NCBI RefSeq assembly: GCF_018130465.1
Contig: NZ_JAFCKJ010000001.1
Coordinates: 434,001 to 498,000, forward strand
Origin: Bradyrhizobium canariense
Lineage (GTDB): Bacteria; Pseudomonadota; Alphaproteobacteria; Rhizobiales; Xanthobacteraceae
DNA length: 64,000 bases
Direction: 5' to 3'
Shown here: positions 60,605 to 64,000 of the stretch, in pieces
How the letters are laid out: the number at the start of each line of letters is the position of its first letter
Position numbering within the stretch: position 1 is the first letter of the stretch
The notes under the pieces: generated by a model
The model's input: only the letters and a program-made list of their open reading frames with translations
Told to the model about the DNA's origin: nothing
Database searches by the model: none
Program-made: the position numbers and the translations under genes

Positions 60605-61120
60605 CTAGCGCCGCTTCGCCCTCACATCGACCACCAGCCGCCAATCGGTTGCGGCAACCGGCTTGACCTCGCCGAGCCAGTGGAAGAAATCCTCGGTGAT
60701 CTCGGTAAAGCTCCAGCGCGTCAGGTCGCCGGCTTCGGTCGTGCCTTCCTGCACGATGTCGGCATCACGTGGACGGCCGACCTGCTGGCGGAATATGCAG
60801 CGGCCGGGATCGAACCACGAAATCCGCCAGGCATCGATGGTCGGATCGTAGACCCGCAGCGTCGTGCCGTACCAATTGCCGGCGATCGGCAAGGCCGGGC
60901 TGCCAGCCGGGCGCGGAATGATCCAGACGTCTTGCACGGCGCGGCCTTCCAACACCCAACCGAAATGGATCTCGCCGGGCGCGGTGTGTTTCGTTCCGTC
61001 GGGTCCATGGGCGGTGATCTCGGCGTCCCAATCGCCGACGAAGCGGCCGTAAAGCTGGAGCGCCGCCGCGTGCTCGGGGTTCGGTTCGTCCGCGTGCAAT
61101 AGTCTCGCAAAGTCGGTCAT
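60605..61120 (-). CDS. DUF1579-like conserved protein
   Basis: Protein of 171 residues starting MTDFARLLHADEPNPEHAAA, with a beta-rich core containing FVGDWDAEITAHGPDGTKHT, GEIHFGWVLEGRAVQDVWII and GTTLRVYDPTIDAWRISWFD, as in DUF1579/lipocalin-like small-ligand barrels. ATG at 61120 follows AGGAGATC; the reading from 61192 has no ribosome site. No signal peptide. Function unknown. Confidence 0.8.
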   Translation of the reverse strand: MTDFARLLHADEPNPEHAAALQLYGRFVGDWDAEITAHGPDGTKHTAPGEIHFGWVLEGRAVQDVWIIPRPAGSPALPIAGNWYGTTLRVYDPTIDAWRISWFDPGRCIFRQQVGRPRDADIVQEGTTEAGDLTRWSFTEITEDFFHWLGEVKPVAATDWRLVVDVRAKRR

Positions 61121-61184
61121 GTCGATCTCCTGTTGCGAGGAGATCAGCACGACCGGCCGACACCGACTTGGAGAAAATTGCGTG

Positions 61185-61997
61185 TCAGACACCGTCGAGG
61201 ATGATCACCGTCGGCTTCGACGGCAGCGCATCCCGGGACATCCGGAAACTTCGCTCCGTGCGCCGGTCGATCTCGAACTGCTGGCCGATCCGTTGCATGA
61301 AATCGTCGAGCGGGGTGGCGAAGCGGTGCATAGGCAGCACCACCGAGGCGCGCAGCCGCTTGGTGATCTCCGAGACACCGTCGAGCGACATGGTGTAGGT
61401 GCCGTCGATCGGCACCATCACGATGTCGAGCCGGCCGATCTGGGCAAAGTGGCTGTCGTCGAGCTTGTGGTGGAGATGGCCGAGATGGCCGATGCAGAGG
61501 CCCGCGACCTCGAAGATGAAGATCGAATTGCCGTCGCGGATCATGTCGGCGCCGGAATCGTCGCCGAAATAGCGGCGGATGTCGGTGGTGACGTTGCGGA
61601 TGAAGGTGTCGCCTATGCGCTCCGAGACCAGCGCCGGCTTGCCGTCCTCGCCCCAGCCATGCAGCACACGAGGAATGCGCTTGTCCGGATATAAAGAGTA
61701 GTGCGTGCTGTGGGCCCGGTTCATGGTGACCACATCGGGCAGCCGGCCCACCTGGTAGGCGCCGCTATAGTCGGTGGCGATCCGCAAGCCGCCGGGCGTG
61801 TCGATGAAATAGGTGGAATGGCCGGCATAAGTGATCTGGACTTCAGCCGAGGCCGCGGCCTGCCGGAACGCGACCGGTGTCAGACGGGGTACCGCATTCG
61901 CCATCGCCAGGCATTCGCCGCGCTGGGGCTGCTGGGCGAGGGCAGGTGAGAGGAATGCGCCGAACAGCGCCAGAGCCGCCGAAACCAGTCGCCGCAT
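61185..61997 (-). CDS. Exported MBL-fold metallo-hydrolase
   Basis: Periplasmic metallo-beta-lactamase-fold protein of about 270 residues. Signal peptide MRRLVSAALALFGAFLSPAL ends at AQQ. The core motifs are VQITYAGHSTYFIDTPGGLR with IATDYSG, MNRAHSTHYS, LCIGHLGHLHHKLDD and VVLPMHRFATP, which match the UlaG-like/beta-lactamase-2 group (His/Asp metal ligands spread over several loops). The substrate is unknown. Longer readings from 62069 would disrupt the signal peptide. Confidence 0.86.
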   Translation of the reverse strand: MRRLVSAALALFGAFLSPALAQQPQRGECLAMANAVPRLTPVAFRQAAASAEVQITYAGHSTYFIDTPGGLRIATDYSGAYQVGRLPDVVTMNRAHSTHYSLYPDKRIPRVLHGWGEDGKPALVSERIGDTFIRNVTTDIRRYFGDDSGADMIRDGNSIFIFEVAGLCIGHLGHLHHKLDDSHFAQIGRLDIVMVPIDGTYTMSLDGVSEITKRLRASVVLPMHRFATPLDDFMQRIGQQFEIDRRTERSFRMSRDALPSKPTVIILDGV

Positions 61998-62103
61998 GAA
62001 TCCATCCCCGATGACTTCAGGGGAAAGTCTAGCGTGCAATGCAGCGCGTGGCCAACAGCGCACGATCAACAGCGCGTCAGTGTCGCACCCTCACGGCCGC
62101 CTT

Positions 62104-63633
62104 TTATGATTCACGCCTTGGGCTGAACTTCCAGGTGATGGCGACGAGGCTCGCAGTGATCAGGCCGCTGACGAGACCGGCGATAGGCAGCGCGAGCACC
62201 AGCGCGGCGCTGGCAGCCCAGCCGATCGAGGAGAACGCCTCGGCGAAGGTCGCAAGCCGCGACGAAGTCTGGCGGCGGCGGAATTGGCTGCGCCGGGCCT
62301 GCACCCGGAACCAGAGCTGGATCGCGGTCGCGGAGGCCGCGCTGACGATGACCGCACCTGCGCTGACCGCGGCCTGGAGCGGCGAGACGAAAGCGAGCGC
62401 CGCGATCAGCGGGCAGAAGATGACGGCGATCGCGATCAGCACCACCTCGATCTTGGCGCGGGTGACGCTGGACGGCGTCAGCGGCGCGGTCGCAACCAGG
62501 TCGGGCGCGTCCTCGCCCGAGATCGTCAGCCAGGCAAGCCCGCCGGCGAGTTGTCCCGCCGCCATGACGATGACGGGCGTGATCAGCGTCAGCGCCGCGG
62601 AGCGGTCGGCAAAACTGCGCCAGAGCAGCAGCGCCGGCGGCACCAGATAGAGCAGCTGCATCAGCGTCTGCGAGATCAGCCAGGGATCGCGCCAGAGCAA
62701 CGAAAATTCCTTGCGCCGCAGGGCCTGCTGCCGCGATCCGCCGCGGAACGGGCGTCGGTTTGCGCGCTTGCTGCCGGATTTGCCATAAGCGGCGGCATCG
62801 ATCGCCGTGTCTGCAAAGCGGCCCGAGAACGTCGCCATGACGCTGCCAAGCAGAACGAGGCCAAGCGCCAGAAGCAGCAGCAGTGCCTCGCTGTCGCCCA
62901 TCGCAGCCCGTGCCGGCCACCACCAGATGCTGTCGGCATCGGGCGCGTAAGCGGCCAAGCTACCCGAGGTCAGGATGGTGAAGCGCGACAGCGTGCCGTA
63001 GGACATGATCGCCGCGACCTGGAGCGCGATCACGAAGCCGGCGCCGATGATCGCGGCGAGGATCTGGGCGACGAACCGTGTCCGCGCCGGGCCGATCAGG
63101 CGGAACAGCAGGATGGTGACGGCGATCGCGATCGCTGCGGCCGACAGGCCCATGGCGACGACGACGCCGAACGCCGCAAGCCAGCGCGCGCCGCCCCCGA
63201 ACACCAGCACGTCGATGAAGGGCGTCGAGAACAGCAGCGCCATCACCGTGACGGTGAGCGCGATCGCGGCGATGCGCACCGAGAACAGATTGGCCAGCGT
63301 CGCGGGCGACGACATGATGAGGTCGAGATCGGCGCGTGCGTAAAACACCCGCGTCACCGATTCGATCGCCTGTGACAGCATCAGCGTCCAGGCGAGAAAA
63401 ATCGTCGCCGAAATCACGATCAGCGAGGATTTGTCGAGCGGCAATTGCAGCTCGGCAAAGCGGCCGATCACTGCCCAGGCCGGCACGTGCAGCAGCGCCG
63501 CGAAGAACAGCAGGCCGATCACCGCGATACGCGTCCGTTTGCGCCGCCCGCCGGTCATCATGGCGAACCATTCGCGCCAGGCGAGCCGGAGCTCGTGGCG
63601 GGCGAACCAGGACAGCGCGGTCGCCGAGCTCAT
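62104..63633 (-). CDS. ABC transporter permease (ABC-2-like)
   Basis: Integral membrane protein of 509 residues with many helices (LLFFAALLHVPAWAVIGRFA; ALLLLLALGLVLLGSVMATF; LITPVIVMAAGQLAGGLAWL). It is the membrane half of an ABC exporter: the ATPase gene directly precedes it and overlaps by 4 bp at 63630-63633. A central cytoplasmic loop (GKSGSKRANRRPFRGGSRQQ then ALRRKEFSLLWRDPWLISQT) is basic, a feature of this permease group. Substrate unknown. Confidence 0.85.
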   Translation of the reverse strand: MSSATALSWFARHELRLAWREWFAMMTGGRRKRTRIAVIGLLFFAALLHVPAWAVIGRFAELQLPLDKSSLIVISATIFLAWTLMLSQAIESVTRVFYARADLDLIMSSPATLANLFSVRIAAIALTVTVMALLFSTPFIDVLVFGGGARWLAAFGVVVAMGLSAAAIAIAVTILLFRLIGPARTRFVAQILAAIIGAGFVIALQVAAIMSYGTLSRFTILTSGSLAAYAPDADSIWWWPARAAMGDSEALLLLLALGLVLLGSVMATFSGRFADTAIDAAAYGKSGSKRANRRPFRGGSRQQALRRKEFSLLWRDPWLISQTLMQLLYLVPPALLLWRSFADRSAALTLITPVIVMAAGQLAGGLAWLTISGEDAPDLVATAPLTPSSVTRAKIEVVLIAIAVIFCPLIAALAFVSPLQAAVSAGAVIVSAASATAIQLWFRVQARRSQFRRRQTSSRLATFAEAFSSIGWAASAALVLALPIAGLVSGLITASLVAITWKFSPRRES

Positions 63634-64000
63634 GCGGCTTCCTGGAGCGTCACCAGCGCGATGAAGAGATCTTCCAGGCTGGTATCGGCGTGCCCGTTTT
63701 GCTGGCGCAGCTCGGTCAGCGTTCCTTCGGCAACCAGGCGCCCGGCTGCGATCACGCCGATGCGGTCGGCCATGCGTTCGGCGACCTCGAGAATATGCGT
63801 GGTCATGATGACGGTGCAGCCGGCGCGGACGCGCTCGCTCAGGAGTCCCTTGACATGGCGGGCGGAGACGGCGTCCAGTCCCGTCAGCGGCTCGTCGAGG
63901 ATGATGAGGCGGGGATCGTGCACCAGTGCGCCGGCGAGAGCGACCTTCTGGCGCATACCCTTGGAAAAACTCTCGCAGCGTTCGTGCCGGTGCGGCTCGA
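63630..64000 (-). CDS. ABC transporter ATP-binding protein, N-terminus missing
   Basis: C-terminal part of an ABC ATPase cut by the right edge of the window. The signature reads FSKGMRQKVALAGALVHDPR, the Walker B LIILDEPLTGLDAVSARHVK, and the H-loop CTVIMTTHILEVAERMADRI. The tail GRLVAEGTLTELRQQNGHAD and LEDLFIALVTLQEAA is typical of exporter ATPases of the CcmA/NatA type. It overlaps the permease gene start by 4 bp. The frame continues to base 64000, so the gene start lies outside. Confidence 0.92.
   Translation of the reverse strand, partial: EPHRHERCESFSKGMRQKVALAGALVHDPRLIILDEPLTGLDAVSARHVKGLLSERVRAGCTVIMTTHILEVAERMADRIGVIAAGRLVAEGTLTELRQQNGHADTSLEDLFIALVTLQEAA

Noticed and set aside
1-64000. 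CRISPR array, prophage, insertion sequence or tRNA-bounded island
   Set aside because: Repeats are dispersed palindromes without regular spacers; no transposase, integrase or tRNA gene was found by eye.

Overview
The window is chromosomal DNA from an alphaproteobacterium, almost certainly Bradyrhizobium and close to B. japonicum/diazoefficiens. Three things point there: high GC with densely packed genes; a 5-aminolevulinate synthase that matches the remembered B. japonicum HemA almost residue for residue, with a perfect FixK/FNR palindrome upstream; and several families of dispersed palindromic repeats typical of this genus. I see no rRNA, tRNA, CRISPR array, transposase or prophage gene.

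Layout. (1) 1-10.6 kb: aromatic catabolism. A minus-strand operon (Dabb protein, maleylacetate reductase, an amidohydrolase that runs off the left edge) diverges from a LysR regulator. A MarR regulator then leads a plus-strand operon of FAD hydroxylase, MHS-type transporter, aldehyde dehydrogenase and benzoylformate decarboxylase. (2) 10.6-22.5 kb: an exopolysaccharide locus with genes on alternating strands: a GINT1-type protein, a GT4 glycosyltransferase, a GumC/Wzz-like co-polymerase with a degenerate kinase domain, a Wzx flippase, an FAD oxidoreductase, a CelD/BcsL-type acetyltransferase, a Wzy polymerase and a translationally coupled GH5 glucanase. (3) 22.5-23.4 kb: no gene; a cluster of dispersed repeats. 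(4) 23.4-28.6 kb: a large winged-helix/ATPase/TPR regulator divergent from Ohr/OsmC, then a Tat-exported alpha/beta hydrolase and a cytochrome P460. (5) 28.6-38.5 kb: a transporter-like hybrid histidine kinase, hemA, an MBL hydrolase, a chemotaxis receptor, an outer-membrane barrel and a small HTH regulator. (6) 38.5-41.6 kb: small proteins, including two paralogous secreted peptides, an AEC carrier and a two-gene micro-operon. (7) 41.6-47.6 kb: a peptide/opine-type ABC importer with a TetR regulator. (8) 47.9-55 kb: a DUF3313 lipoprotein, a DUF2147 protein, a second Irr-type Fur regulator with its own FixK box, and two paralogous CadC-like TPR regulators bracketing an MddA-type methyltransferase and a GFA protein. 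(9) 55.3-64 kb: a fumarase-superfamily lyase, M29 aminopeptidase, cupin, amidohydrolase-2, DUF1579-like and MBL proteins, and an ABC exporter cut by the right edge.

Functional links. FixK-type boxes upstream of both hemA and the irr-like gene suggest that haem synthesis and an iron/haem regulator here share low-oxygen control. The catabolic operons suggest mandelate/benzoylformate-type substrates are imported, decarboxylated and oxidised, and that another aromatic is funnelled through maleylacetate; the ring-cleavage dioxygenase is not in the window. The polysaccharide locus has flippase, polymerase and co-polymerase but no initiating transferase or outer-membrane exporter, so it must work with genes elsewhere. 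Family names come from recognising sequences by eye; no database search was run.
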